64,000 nucleotides of DNA from Hydra vulgaris (GCF_038396675.1 NC_088924.1:26723501-26787500), one strand, 5' to 3'; positions 1 through 11,079 are shown, counted from the stretch's first letter. Notes: generated by a model from the letters alone, not told the origin. Translations and numbers: made by a program.

Positions 1-233
1 TTTTATAATTTTATAATGAAGTTTGTTTAATAGGTTATAAGTAAATTCATTAGTTTAGTTGCGTTTATTCGAGGTTAATTACTTATGCCAACTCTTGCAG
101 TTATGTAAGAGCTTTTTTAAATTTACTGCATATAAGTCATGATTAATAAAAGAACATGTCCATAATAACTTTCTTATGATGAACTAATCAAAATAAGTAG
201 CAATAGTGTATTCCTTGGTATACTACACTTATT

Positions 234-305
234 TCATGATTTAGCCTGTACTACCTGCTGCATACATTCAAATGTATAGAGTAGGTAGTGAAGGCTAAAT
301 CATGA
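234..305. repeat. Imperfect hairpin (about 32-bp arms)
   Basis: The left arm begins TCATGATTTAGCCT and the right arm ends with its complement AGGCTAAATCATGA. The arms pair over about 32 bases with a handful of mismatches and are separated by an ATTCAAAT-like loop. It could be a small fold-back MITE or a pre-miRNA-like hairpin; sequence alone does not decide. Confidence 0.6.
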
Positions 306-1847
306 ATCTAGTAATAAAAATCAAAAATCGATGCTAACGAATTATTATTGATGCTAATAAAAAATATTTATTAGCATCGAGTTTTGAAAATTTTGTCAAC
401 GATCTGAAATTGAGCATTTTTTAGTAGTATCAGAATTTTAATTAAATAAAGAAACAGTAAAAATATTTAATGCAACTATAAAAAATAAAATAAAAAAAAA
501 CGCAACAAAATATAAAAAGAAATACATCATTATGTTACTTAAACAATTTTCGTTTTTCCAATATGCAACTATTTCGTCAAAGTTTAACAATTTTGCACAA
601 CCCAAAACCGATATGACCTGGCTAAAACTGTCTTTTTATATAAAAAATAGCTAAATTTTAAAATAGGTAACTCTACATAAAAAAAAATTCAACAACCTGC
701 ATCTTTTTACTTATCTTTTCTAAAAAAATTTAAATTTCTTTGATCATTGGTGTATTTTTAAATGCCCTGAACGTGGATAAGTGCCCTCAAAAGTCAATGA
801 TCTTAAAAGTTAATTTTATTTGCAAGGTTTCTTCAAAACATCATTTTCCAAAACAAAAGAACAACGTTTTGACTGCATGATAGACATTTTTTTTTTTTAA
901 TTAAAGTGAATTTGCACTACATATATAAATCTTATATAGGTTATATTAAAAAAGTTTCACTATTTGGTAATTTTCACGGTTATTAGCAAAATCTGTACCT
1001 GAAAAATCGTTGTGTATTAAAATGTTAAGTTTACAACCTCCTCAAAATGGGGGGACATATTGTTATTCATTTTCATTTGCTCTATTAATACTTTTTAACT
1101 TGGAAATAATAACAATAATAATAATAACAGCAATAATAATAAAAACAGAAACTGATTACTTTCATATCGTTATTATAAATGAAAATAAGGTAAAAAAAAC
1201 AACGTTTATTATAAAATAAATTTCTTTACGTAAAATATTTTTGTTACAGTTAATTTGCTAAACCTCTATATAAATATATACATATATTTCAACCAATTAT
1301 AAAAAGTTTATCTAAAAATTTGTAATCGTCTATATATTATTTTAGCATATAAAAAGACGTAATTGAATCAGTAATTGAAACTGCGCCATTGAAATTAAGT
1401 CAAATATAGTAATTGAGGAGGTGTCACGAAATTTAAACAGCATTTTAAACTTGAACCTTATTGAGTACAAAAAATTAGATTACTACAGCGCAGCTCTAAA
1501 GGTATTCTAGAAACTTCATTGCTTTTTAAACAGTTATAAATTTCATTTGAGTCAATTACATTTATCCGTTTTAATAGTTTATTATTTAGTGAAAACTTTA
1601 TTCTATTTTTATAAAAAAAAACAACCCACAATAATAAATGAATGAAGTTTCGTTTATTGAACGGGTGGGTGCACTGAGAATTGTTGTATAAACTGTTGCA
1701 TAAATTATCGCTAAAACTTACTTTCAAAATGTAAAACTTACTTTTAAGGAAATCAAAGCGTAGAATGTTATAAGAATCTTGTTTGTTTTTTGAAATGTTT
1801 ATGTGCTTTATTTTAAAATTTAAAATATTGATCTGAAAGTTAAACTT
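306..1847. other. No gene recognised
   Basis: A+T-rich DNA with short homopolymer runs. The open frames here are short, lack splice context and show no family motif, so none is called. Confidence 0.6.
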
Positions 1848-2638
1848 TTATCCAATACTGGACAAAATACTTTTTAAATTTTTACTTGTCTTTAATTCTG
1901 CTCCTACATCGCGCCTAGTTGCTCCTGTTTCAGATTCTTCTCTTTTAAAAAATGCATCTAGGTTAGTATCGCCAGCGAGAGATTTCTCAAAAATGTAGTT
2001 TTTTTCGTTTTCACTATAATAATCTGAACGCTTTTCTGGCATCAGTTCCTCGAGTTCTTCTTCATCTGTCAAATGGGATTCTACAGCTGCCAAATAAGTA
2101 TCATTAAATAAAAAATACCTAAATTTAAGTATTTTAATTCTTTTATACTTTTCATCGTCTTTGTTTTTTTGTACAGCTTTTTTGTCTACGCCAATGTGCA
2201 TTATTTTTGCTGGAGAGATTGCACCAAGAGCTAAATCTCCAGGAAGATTTTCGTTTTCAGGTAAACTGAATCCCAAACCATCTGAGTATAACTGTATTTG
2301 CATATCAAGCGCTTTTCTCCGAGGAAATGGTAAAGTTACAAGCAAAAAGGCCCCAGGCCCAAAATTAGAATCTCTATGAATCCATCTAGAGCTCCCGTGT
2401 GAAGTAAAGGTTGTGGAAAAATTAGCTGTTGGAAGTAACGACACATATAACGCAATTGTTTGATTTCGGTCACGTAAAATTGAAACTTGATTTATAACAG
2501 GACCGTATATTTTTGAAAGAAGAGTTACTGGCGAGTAATCTTGAAGTTCAATTAAAAAAGCTAAATTTTTTTTATCATTGTTTTTTGTTATAAAAATTCT
2601 CATATTACCACGCTCAAATTCTTCTAAGTTAGGCGAAC
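1848..2638 (-). CDS. Terminal exon of an unidentified host gene
   Basis: This is the 3' exon of a minus-strand gene. On the minus strand it follows a clean acceptor (TTTGATTTCCAG) and stays open for about 262 codons to the stop at 1848-1850. The first base pairs complete a glycine codon with the single G left by the exon at 2806-2976, so the two exons are in phase (reading ..ELVITG-SPNLEEFERGN..). The encoded part has an ordered, charged C-terminus with an acidic stretch (DEEELEELMPEKR) and an aromatic/glycine patch (SSRWIHRDSNFGPGAF). The only potential N-glycosylation sites are a few NxS/T such as NFST. No domain family is recognised. The rest of the gene shows phase-1 introns, a habit of extracellular modular proteins, but secretion is not shown. 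Coding status is well supported by length, splice fit and amino-acid composition; function is unknown. Confidence 0.75.
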
Positions 2639-2682
2639 CTGGAAATCAAATATTTGGTTTTATTAAATTGGAAAAACAACTT

Positions 2683-2764
2683 CCCAGTGGACATGCGTTG
2701 TCCGGGGGACGTCCGTCGGATGTCTTGACATCCATGAGACGTCAAGACGTCCGTGCCCACTGGG
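2683..2764. mobile_element. 82-bp MITE-like element with CCCAGTGG ends
   Basis: It starts CCCAGTGGACATGCG and ends in the complement CGTGCCCACTGGG. Inside, GTCTTGAC and GTCAAGAC face each other, so nearly the whole unit can fold. It lies in the 167-bp intron between the exons at 2806-2976 and 1848-2638. A related unit with the same termini lies at 16948-17055. It carries no coding capacity. Confidence 0.65.
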
Positions 2765-2805
2765 TTTACACACTTTAAAAACATTCATACATAAAATATT
2801 TTTAC

Positions 2806-2976
2806 CTGTAATTACTAACTCATAGTTTTTCCGTAGAGGTTGTACAAATCCATACAGTCTGCATTTTCGAAGAGTAAGGTTTTCTAAATGTATATTTCTC
2901 AGCAACTCAGTAAGAGGCCCTTTCGGAAGAATGTCCAAATCAAATATTTCGCTTATTCTTGATATAGAGACTAAAT
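2806..2976 (-). CDS. Internal exon of the same host gene
   Basis: A 171-bp exon on the minus strand. The acceptor is AATTTTTAG just above 2976 and the donor is ACAG|GTAAAAAT at 2806/2805. It reads with two leading bases, 56 codons and one trailing base, that is, phase 1 at both ends. The encoded segment includes ISRISEIFDLDILPKG and LRKCRLYGFVQPLRKNYEL. It joins in frame to the terminal exon at 1848-2638. The phase would also accept a direct join from the exon at 5383-5547. No family is recognised. Leucine-rich phrases and the lack of low-complexity bias support real coding sequence. Any gene model that skips it would lose the phase match. Confidence 0.72.
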
Positions 2977-3858
2977 CTAAAAATTAAAGCTCAACACATG
3001 TATTTTGCAGAACAAAAATTTAAAATTTTCTAGTAACGCTTGCTTGAAAAGTCTCCTGTCTAACAATGAAAAACAGTTGTTTTTTTTGAAACTGGTTTTA
3101 TTCATCAACATATTGTTGTTCAAAAGTGATTAATTCTATTGTTGTTCAAGAGTGATTAACTCTAAACGTCCTTTTTCATTTTGCCTTCAAAATAAGCCTT
3201 AGCTTCAGTAATCACTTGAATCAAGGTTCATTTCAATTTTTTTCAGTAATTAATTACAGTATAATAATCAATTCAATTCAGTAATCATTTGAATCAAGGT
3301 TTTTCCCTGAAGCATCTTTTTTTACATACAACGCAAAAAACTGGTAGTAGCGTGGAGCCAGATATAGAGAGTACGCAAAGAGGAACAAACAACTTTTTTA
3401 ATTGACCAATTTAAATGTTTTTTTGAATGTTAAGGCGTTTTTCTTAGTTCAAATGATCCAACAATGTCGCTAGTTTTTAAGGTGCGTCAAAAATGTACGT
3501 CACAAAATGTGTCCTGACGCATATTGATGTGCTACGTGATAACTCCAAACAAAGTATTGCTTTAGATAAATAGAATTAAAAATTAAATGAAAAATATTTA
3601 AAAAAATAGATTTAAAAAACAATAAGATATAACCGCAACTTTAACGATAAAATATTCTTAAAAAAAAGCCAAATCTTATTTTGCCCCATGCTTAGAGAAA
3701 AATTGGGTTTGGCACGAGGAAGAATGGGGTCACGAAAATAAATCGTGTAACAATAAAACTATTCACTATTTATGCATAACTCACACGGAAAGTTTGAATT
3801 TTTTCCCCTCAACTCCTCAACAGAAATATAATAATGAGCCTAATTACGCTAATCACTA

Positions 3859-4173
3859 CTACAATCGTTTCAGCATTCGAGGAATAGAGCTTCTCACAAT
3901 AAAGGCTGTTTCTTCGTTTGTTGATTTTTTTAAAGATTTAGATGTTGTTGTTTTTTTCTCTTTGACCTCCAATAAAGTGTGGACGTTAAAAAAGGCTGTT
4001 ATGTCTCTTTGCTTCAACACACATTTAATCGGTGTCTGTTTTAGACCTGACATCAAATCATGAGGAAAAACGTTAAAACAACTTAATTCAATATCTACAC
4101 CAGGTACGTATTTAATTTGGCTTATCAAAGGATTGTTTAAAGCTGGTGTATCATTATCCACGGAAGCAATATA
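3859..4173 (-). CDS. Possible exon of the same host gene (borders uncertain)
   Basis: The minus strand is open for about 100 codons after a TTATAG acceptor at 4174-4175. It contains coding-like text such as YVPGVDIELSCFNVFPHDL and then a Lys/Thr/Ser-rich tail. The problem is phase: read from 4173 it starts at phase 0, whereas the exons on either side (5383-5547 and 2806-2976) need phase 1. Internal acceptors at CACCAG or GTGTAG, and an internal donor at TCAG|GTCTAAAA, would restore phase and give a shorter exon. A GTGAGA donor further on does not. It may therefore be a shorter exon than given, an alternative exon, or a chance open frame. No function can be assigned. Confidence 0.4.
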   Translation of the reverse strand, partial: YIASVDNDTPALNNPLISQIKYVPGVDIELSCFNVFPHDLMSGLKQTPIKCVLKQRDITAFFNVHTLLEVKEKKTTTSKSLKKSTNEETAFIVRSSIPRMLKRL

Positions 4174-4724
4174 CTATAACATATAGAAGAAGTTTATACT
4201 ATATAATAAACTATAAGTGCTACTATAATATTAAGGTCTATTTGTCCGCTTAATTCAATAAAATTACAATTAAGCTAGAAACACGTGTATAATGTTTCTA
4301 GCTTTATAGTAGTTTTTGTAAAAAAGAGAATCCATTTGCACCATTAAAACAACCCCATTTTTACCTCATTGTTGTGTGACAATAAAATGCATTAATCAAA
4401 ACAAGGCTGATTTTACTGCTAATTTAAAATGCTCTTTAAGTCAAAAATAAAATTAATTTGTAAAATATAAATAAAAAGATTCCGTTACTTATAATTGTTA
4501 AGTATAAATCATATATATATATTTTATAAAATTTATATATAAATTATATATATATTTAGAGCTGTTCCATATCATTGGTCCGAATTACGTTAAGCTGTAC
4601 TCTTTAATTTGTTTTCAGTATGAGCAAATAGCTCTTTTGACCTTAAATATAATTTATTGTTTAAATTTTTAAATTTTTATTTAAAATTATTTGTAGTAAA
4701 GTTATTGAAATGGTTATAAATAAA

Positions 4725-4960
4725 GATCACGTGTTAAAATATATTTATTTCATGTACATCATTAAAATATATTTATTTAATGTACTTTCATTGTCATTAT
4801 TTGAATTAATACTGGGTAGTACGGATTTGAATTAATGTCATACGGATTTGAATTAATACCATAAAAATTGAATTAATACTAAATTGATTTAAATTAATAT
4901 GAAAGAAATTTGAATTGATACAATAAGACTTCAAATAATACATTAGAAATTAACCTCCAG
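4725..4960. repeat. Degenerate A+T tandem repeats
   Basis: Two copies of a 30-base unit around AAAATATATTTATTTCATGT are followed by five or six loose copies of a ~25-base unit built on TTTGAATTAATA. Divergence between units is high, so expansion is old. Confidence 0.6.
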
Positions 4961-5382
4961 AGCGGAGCATGCAAAACGTTGACCACAAAGCCAAAAACAC
5001 TCAACAACAAAAGATATATGGCAAACAAAAATTAAATAAAATTAACTTTAAAATTAAAAAAATTAAATCAGTGTCAGGATGCTTCAAGTATATACATAAA
5101 AAAAAAAGATATATATTTTAGTTTTAAATATAATAAAAACTTTTTTTAATGCGTTCGTTGTATTTTATGACTTTTTTTGTAACAAGAACAATTTACGAAT
5201 TTTTAATTGCTCAGAGGCCAATCATAAAAAAGGGTACAGGGAGGGTTTACTCTAAATTTTTTTTCCTTTTAATAAATATCTAAAAAAGTATTTTAGCAAA
5301 CGTAAACAAATCTTTATTGAGGGAATTTGAAAAAAACTGTATTCACATAATGAACATAATAATAAATGCCATAAACAAATAC

Positions 5383-5547
5383 CTATTTCTGAAAAGCCAC
5401 TAATAGTATACTGGTCAAAATCTTCCTTTGAAAACTTAATTTTCATTTTTATGTCCGCCATATTCCATTCTCCAGTGCCAAAAAGTTGGTAATCACCTAG
5501 TGGAATTGGAATTGACACACCTGCTTCAACAGATTTTAGCTGTAGAA
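5383..5547 (-). CDS. Internal exon of the minus-strand host gene
   Basis: A 165-bp exon read with two leading bases, 54 codons and one trailing base. The acceptor is TCTTTTTTAG above 5547 and the donor is AAATAG|GTATTTG at 5383/5382. The peptide contains VSIPIPLGDYQLFGTGEW followed by a basic/acidic stretch ending in FDQYTISGFSEI. Both ends are phase 1, as for the exon at 2806-2976 and the donor of the exon at 15963-16376. The three therefore form a consistent series even though the introns are long and repeat-filled. No domain is recognised. The alternation of hydrophobic and polar residues suggests a beta-rich fold, which is a guess. Confidence 0.6.
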
Positions 5548-5959
5548 CTAAAAAAGATTTGAAATTGCATCTTCAAACAGAAGTGTAAAACAAGCTGATA
5601 GCAAATAAAATTTTAAAAAAATATACCAAATAAAAATATTTTAAAAACGGGGATTAAAATTTATCGAATTTGTTACAAAGAGATTGATAGAGTTATGGAA
5701 ATATATTTTATCAAACCTTTTGGATATCTTAAATACTTGGATAAGATCAAATTTTTTTTTTGTTTCAAATTTTAGATAAGATTCAGTTTTCCTTTTTAAG
5801 TTTCTTTATATAGCTGGTTTTAGGTTATCGAGGAAATAAACTCAATTCAACTCAACAAAGCTCAAATTTTGTTAGTGTTAGTTTCAATTTAACAACAATA
5901 GCAACAGAAAAGTAATATACAAAGCATGCTACTATTACTAAAAATTACTCAAACATCAA

Positions 5960-6095
5960 AAGAACTGAAACAATTGAATTTCTTGGAAAAAAATTATTGA
6001 CGAAAAGATTTCTTGGAAAGCTCATATAAATACAAAAGCATCGAAAAGTATTGGCATACTCTACAAAGTCAAGCCTTCTCCAAGAGTCTAAAGTT
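5960..6095 (+). pseudogene. Non-LTR retrotransposon RT fragment
   Basis: Read with one indel, the plus strand gives IEFLG, then DEKISWKAHINTKASKSIG and ILYK. This is the stretch after the palm domain of CR1/jockey-type reverse transcriptases (compare FLGV.ID..L.WK.HI in the copy at 33358-33640). It is only about 40 codons long and ends just before the Tc1 element at 6141. Confidence 0.6.
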
Positions 6096-6140
6096 TTTTA
6101 CTTTTATTCTATTCAAAAATATTTAACTTACATATATATA

Positions 6141-7444
6141 AAGCGTGTGCACGAAATAAACGTGAAAGAATAAACACGTCATTTTTTTTTAGTGGTTGTA
6201 TTAAAATCTTTTTAATTGTTTTGTATTTTGTTTACAACGTGTGGCGGTTTCAAAAAAATATGTTAGTTTCTGGATTTAACTTGAAATTAGTTTTAAAAAT
6301 GACTAAAGAAGAAGACGTAAGTGAAAAAATTATGCACAAATATTTACAAAATCCTAATAGTAGCTACAATTCGATAGCAAAATTGTTGCAAATACTTCCA
6401 TACACCGTTAGTCGTGTTATTCAACGTTTTTCTCAAACAAAATCGATCAAATGCAATTCTGGTAGTGGAAGAAAGGAAGGTTTTAAAAATGTAAAACTAT
6501 TTAGAAAACTGGTTAACAGTTCTAACAATAACCCAAGCCTTTCACTAAGGGAACGCGCAAAAATATATGGATTTTCTCATAGCTTTGTTGCAAAAATTAG
6601 AAACAAACATGGTTTTTATTTTTTCAAAGCACAAAAAGTGCCCAACCGTTCTGAAACTCAACAAAAAAGTGCAAGAACCCGCGGCAGAAAGTTGTATGAC
6701 AGTTTTATTTTTAAAAATTTCTGTATTATTGAAGACGATGAAACTTATATCAAGTTTGATCGTCAACAAATTCCTGGTGCTGTTTATTATATTGCCAAAT
6801 ATAGAGAAAAAGCAGATAAGAAGTTTAAATAAACAAAACATGACAACTTCGCTAATAAAGCTTTGATTTGGCAAGTTATTTGCAGTTGTGGCAAAAAATC
6901 AGCACCTTATATTTCACAGTCCACATTTTCTGGTCAAATATATGTTAAAGAATGTTTATAAAAACGTCTTTTACCTCTCATTAAATCACACAATGACAGA
7001 CCTGTGTTCTGGCCTTATTTAGCTTCAATTCATTATTATAAACTAGCTATGGAATGGTATAAAAAGAATAATGTGAAATTTGTGCCAACAGAAAATCCTC
7101 CAAACTGCCCAGAATTGAGAGTTATTGAAAAGTACTGGGCTATTATTAAAAGAAAAATGAAAAAAAAAAAAAAGCTTTGCAGAAACATTAAAGATATTAA
7201 AATATCATTTAAAAAAGCATCAAATAGTTTTGATTCTTATTCTGTGCGCAAGCTTATGGGTACTACTAAAGCAAAAGCTCGAAATTTTATTAGACTCCCA
7301 CAGGAATAATTAATTTTTTTTTTGTTTAATGTTTGATCTTCTTATATCATTGTATTAAAATTATTACTTGGTTCGAAATAAAAATCGAGAAGTACTTTTT
7401 TTTAACTATTTTTCTACTTTCACATTTATTTCGTCTACACGCTT
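6141..7444 (+). mobile_element. Tc1/mariner-type transposon, near full length
   Basis: The ends are inverted: the left end reads AAGCGTGTGCACGAAATAAA and the right end, complemented, reads AAGCGTGTAGACGAAATAAA, and the match continues through GTGAAAG. The 1.3-kb length is normal for the superfamily. The insertion is in TA-rich DNA, and a long (TA)n run begins right after the right end. A second copy with the same left end lies at 29519-30640. Confidence 0.8.
6299..7309 (+). pseudogene. Tc1/mariner (DDE) transposase, inactivated
   Basis: The start chosen is the ATG of MTKEEDV, the first in-frame Met followed by recognisable helix-turn-helix sequence (SIAKLLQILPYTVSRVIQRF). A second HTH-like region follows (LSLRERAKIYGFSHSFVAKI). 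The catalytic part is visible: first Asp in IEDDETYIKFD, the second region as FWPYLASIHYY where the usual Asp is Tyr, and the Glu in NPPNCPELRVIEKYW. In-frame stops occur near 6830 and 6958. With a lost catalytic Asp and two stops the enzyme cannot be active. The protein would bind the terminal repeats and cut and paste the element. It is the same family as the copy at 29688-30640, where the second Asp is still present (PDLASIHY) but other lesions are found. Confidence 0.8.
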
Positions 7445-7445
7445 A

Positions 7446-7564
<119 letters not shown>

Positions 7565-7567
7565 ACA

Positions 7568-7735
7568 TTTTTATTGTAATTGTTGTAACCATAAATAAGA
7601 CTTTTTTTTTTTATTGTTGCTGCATAATTAAATAACAAAAAAAAAAAAAAAAATGAAATATAGCACTGTTAATATGTTCACGAAAACCATTTTAGAATAG
7701 TGCTTTCAGTTTATTGAAAGCACTATTCTAAAATT
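7568..7735. repeat. Interspersed repeat copy with an 19-bp perfect hairpin
   Basis: The stretch TTATTGTAATTGTTGTAACC to about 7715 reappears in diverged form at 8865-9040. Arms at 7690-7708 and 7715-7733 (TTTTAGAATAGTGCTTTCA and its complement) pair perfectly around a 6-base loop. The copy at 9000-9040 has only the left arm sequence (TTTTAGAACAGTGTTTCC), so the hairpin arose by a local inverted duplication in this copy. Confidence 0.7.
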
Positions 7736-7740
7736 GAAAT

Positions 7741-8860
7741 TGTTTTTTGAAAGTAATTTAGGTTTTAACCGCGCGCAAGAAGACTAAACGATGTCTTCTA
7801 AATAGAAGGAAAGAAATATTATTGTTTACTTTAGATAACATTGGTTAGGGCCATTTCCTAATTGGATTTTTTGAGATAACCCACTTTATCTGCGCCCCAT
7901 TTCTCTTTACTGCCCCCTACACGTATCCAGTTTAAATAAATATGTATAAAATCATACAAAAAAGTTATTACACCACACATATTTACAATACCTTTAGAAA
8001 GTTAGAATGCTGTTATTATTATTATGGTTAAAAATGCTGGCGGAAGATTAAAATAAGTCCTTTCATCAAGAATCTTTAAAATATAAAATTTAATAAAGCA
8101 AATTTATAAAACACACGTAAACATTTTGAGGTTTACTATACAGAAATAATTTATTAAGTATAGTTGTTTAATTTTTTAATTAATTTTTTTTGTTATTAAT
8201 TTTTTTAATAGTTATTATTATTATTATTTATCTTTTACGTTTAATATAAAATGCAGATTTTTGAGACAAAGAAAATGAATGGACCTTCTATTTCCTCTAT
8301 TACACTAAAAAATAAAAAACCATTAAAATGACCAAATTTTTGAAATAATTGTTTAAAACCTCAATTTGTATAAAACATGGTAACCAAAACTCAATTAAGG
8401 AAAGATGTTTAAAAATTAAGGGGGACTTCCACTTATAGGAAATCCGCCTTAAAAGAATATTTAACAAATAATGCAATACAACAAACAAACCCAAAAGATT
8501 TAGCAAACTAAACAAAACGACTATAGTAAAATCTCAAAAAAACTAATACGCGCTGAGCAAAAAATCTTCTATCCAATGAATTATATTATTGTAAAAATAA
8601 CAATGAAAATTTTTGCTTTGTTGCTTAATTATTTCAAAAGATATCATTTAGCAATCTTTGAAAATTTGTTGCAAAATTAAATTTCGAAATTTTGCAAAAG
8701 ATAAAATTATTTACTAACAAACCATCGAGAAAAAAATTATACTTTCTAGAATAATGAAAATAATTAAAAAACAAGGTTCATATGTTTTCTTACTTTTCTT
8801 AACTTTAACTGAGTTTTTAATATTTTTTAACTGTTTGCGTCTTTTTATTCTTTGGTGTGT
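7741..8860. other. No gene recognised
   Basis: A+T-rich intronic or intergenic DNA within the presumed long intron of the minus-strand host gene. Open frames are short and compositionally random. Confidence 0.5.
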
Positions 8861-8864
8861 TTTT

Positions 8865-9040
8865 TTATTGCAACTGTTGTAGTCGTAAATGAAAATATTT
8901 TTTTAAATATCGTTGCATAATCAGAAAGGCTTAACTCTGATAAAACAGAAAAAATTTACTAGGTCCATAATTAAAGTTCAATAAAGGAGTGTAAATAGGT
9001 TAACAAAAATTATTTTAGAACAGTGTTTCCAATTTATTAC
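8865..9040. repeat. Second copy of the 7568-7735 repeat
   Basis: It shares TTGCAACTGTTGTAGTCGTA, a T-rich stretch, GTTGCATAAT and ATTTTAGAACAGTG with the copy at 7568 in the same order. It lacks the inverted second arm. Confidence 0.6.
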
Positions 9041-9174
9041 ACATTAAGAGCAGTTTTTCAGCTGATAAAAGTTGAAAAATTAGCTTAAATAAATTAAATA
9101 TTTCTATGGATTATGTTTTTTAATAATGTTTATATCGTTATTTTATTTGTTTCCTAAACTTGAATATCGACTCG

Positions 9175-9545
9175 ATCTTGTTTTTGAAAGAATTAATTGA
9201 ATCTGAATTTATTGCATTTTGTGGCAAGCTGTTACAACCATTAGATATTTTGTTTGTGAAGATGATGTGTCTGATTGTTACATATTTTGAGCTTTTGTTC
9301 AATATCTCTTTTCTAACTCTGACGTTGAGTCGTTTTTAAATTGTTAAAAAGTGATTAATAGGGTCATTGAAATTTATTTTATCAGTTTCTTTGGATGTCT
9401 TAAACATTTGAATAAGATCTAATGGCTTTGTATTGAATTGTTTCAATTTTATCAATTTTACTTTTTCTAAAAAGGTTTCATATTTCTGCGCCGTAACCAA
9501 GATATTGTCGAACTAGAGTTTTAATGTCTTGTAGGCACATTTTAT
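9175..9545 (-). pseudogene. 3' end of a non-LTR retrotransposon
   Basis: Read on the minus strand, the sequence gives KTLVRQYLGYGAEI, then LFRKSKIDKIETIQYKA. This corresponds to the conserved C-terminal region of CR1/jockey-like reverse transcriptases (KTLVRP.LEY...W.P....I..IE..Q.RA). Downstream, the match to 5660-5760 (TTATTTTATCA... TTGGATGTCTTAAA... TTGAATAAGATC) shows a shared terminal segment. The frame is broken by several stops. Confidence 0.65.
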
Positions 9546-9606
9546 GTCTTGTAGACCCATTTTATGTTTTGTAGACACATTTTAATGTCCTGTAGACACA
9601 TTTTAT
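9522..9606. repeat. Tandem repeat, ~21 bp x 4
   Basis: Four successive units of ATGTCTTGTAGACACATTTT with small changes. It sits at the upstream border of the LINE fragment. Confidence 0.85.
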
Positions 9607-10399
9607 GTTGGTATTTTTGACTATCAAATTTGGCGCAAAAAAAAAAGTTTTTCCCAAACTGCTTTCAATATATTTTTTTAATGTAAACTAATTTTTTTAA
9701 TGTATAAGCGTTGTTTTAAATTGCTTTTTAATTAAACTTAAACAGTTTTGGAGAGAGTTTACAACTAATTGTATAATTTAGGTCAGTGTTCTAACTTTGC
9801 AAGAGTGATAATGTACTATTTGTATGACTCCCTTTCATAACATCATTAAATGATAAAGTGTATTCATTTTCAGTATATTTGGTATACGTTAAGTTATATT
9901 TTACTATAGAGTGTGTAAAGATTGACATAGCTAATTTTGTTGAATCAAAAGACATTTTGCTTTTCCAATACTTACAGACATCACAATACTTCAAAAAAAC
10001 TTCATAGTCAGCGCGCATTATTTACTAATCAATGTTGTGCTAAATCCATTGAGATAAGATTGGCTACAATTTTTCAGGTGCCATTAAATTTACATTTTTA
10101 GTAAAGACCATTTAGTTGATTGTTATTGCATTTTTGGGCTGTCTCCTTTATTTGTTAAAGTTAATTTGCATTTTTTAAAGTTAATAAATGTTTTCATACA
10201 CAATTCAAAGGTCAAAAGCATGAAACGCTATCCATTTTCAACAACTAAACGTACAGTGCGTTCAATAAGTCTATGGATAAAAATAGATTTATACATCTTA
10301 GCCAAATACAAAGATAAATAAATAAAATAAAAAGATTTATAATTATGATATGTCATAATTTACTAACCAATTAAAATAGTTATAATAGTTATTCAATAT

Positions 10400-10940
10400 G
10401 GGCTCTTTTGGCCTTTAATCATAATCATCCTTTTTTGAATTTCTGAAAAACGTTTGGGTAACGTATCTCGAGTAACTGAACTGGTTACATTTGTTATTGC
10501 TTGCTTCAAATTGTCAATATTGGTTATTTTTTGCTGAAATACTTTCTGTTTAAGATATCCCTATTTAAAAAAATTATATGGTGTCATATCTGGGGAGTCA
10601 AGCAACCTATTCGATTGGACCTCGTCGGCCTATCAGTATTCTGGTAATTTTACCAAGCTCTAACATTAGTAATGTATTGTGCTGGAGCTCCGTCTTCGAC
10701 AATTTGAGCTTTACGATCAAAGTCTTCTTCAGATAATATTTGAGGTGTTTATAGTTTATATGACTTAATAAATATTTGTGAATGTAAAATATTATGAATG
10801 GTTACTCTAGATAAATTTACTTTGGCAGAGAGTTTGGTTACTTTAGCTTGTCGACCAAAAAATCACGTATTCGGTTTTGCGTTTTTTCATCGCTTTTTCA
10901 TGGTCGTCCGATTCAATCTCGGTCTTCAGCTGATCCCATT
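10400..10940 (-). pseudogene. Mariner-type transposase remnant
   Basis: On the minus strand a decayed frame shows IVEDGAPAQYITNVRAW and, further on, the equivalent of a SPD(M/L)TP.(N/D)FF box (DSPDMTPYNFF). This is the third-Asp region of mariner-like transposases. Upstream, at 10830-10930, the phrase RSAEDRDRIGRP resembles the linker after the first HTH. Stops and indels are frequent. The segment between the HTH and the catalytic end has been lost, so this is an internally deleted copy. Confidence 0.6.
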
Positions 10941-10955
10941 AAAAAAACGGTTATA

Positions 10956-10995
10956 CGATGTAGTTATAGTCCTTATAAGGACTATAACTACATCG
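10956..10995. repeat. Perfect 40-bp palindrome
   Basis: CGATGTAGTTATAGTCCTTA is followed directly by its exact complement, with no loop. A near copy of the left half (GTAGTTATAGTTCTTATAAG) follows at 10995-11014. Confidence 0.97.
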
Positions 10996-11029
10996 TAGTT
11001 ATAGTTCTTATAAGGAAAGAAAGATGTAG

Positions 11030-11079
11030 AGAAAATGCCTAAATAACAGATCTATAGATCTGTTATTTAGGCATTTTCT
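11030..11079. repeat. Perfect 50-bp palindrome
   Basis: AGAAAATGCCTAAATAACAG then ATCTA is followed directly by the exact complement ending CATTTTCT. The centre has no loop. It lies 35 bp from the first palindrome and beside a mariner remnant. Confidence 0.97.

Noticed and set aside
9791-10018. 75-codon minus-strand frame with a strong internal GTAAGTATT donor
   Set aside because: The donor would leave only 15 codons, no convincing acceptor or family match, and no phase link to the neighbouring host exons.
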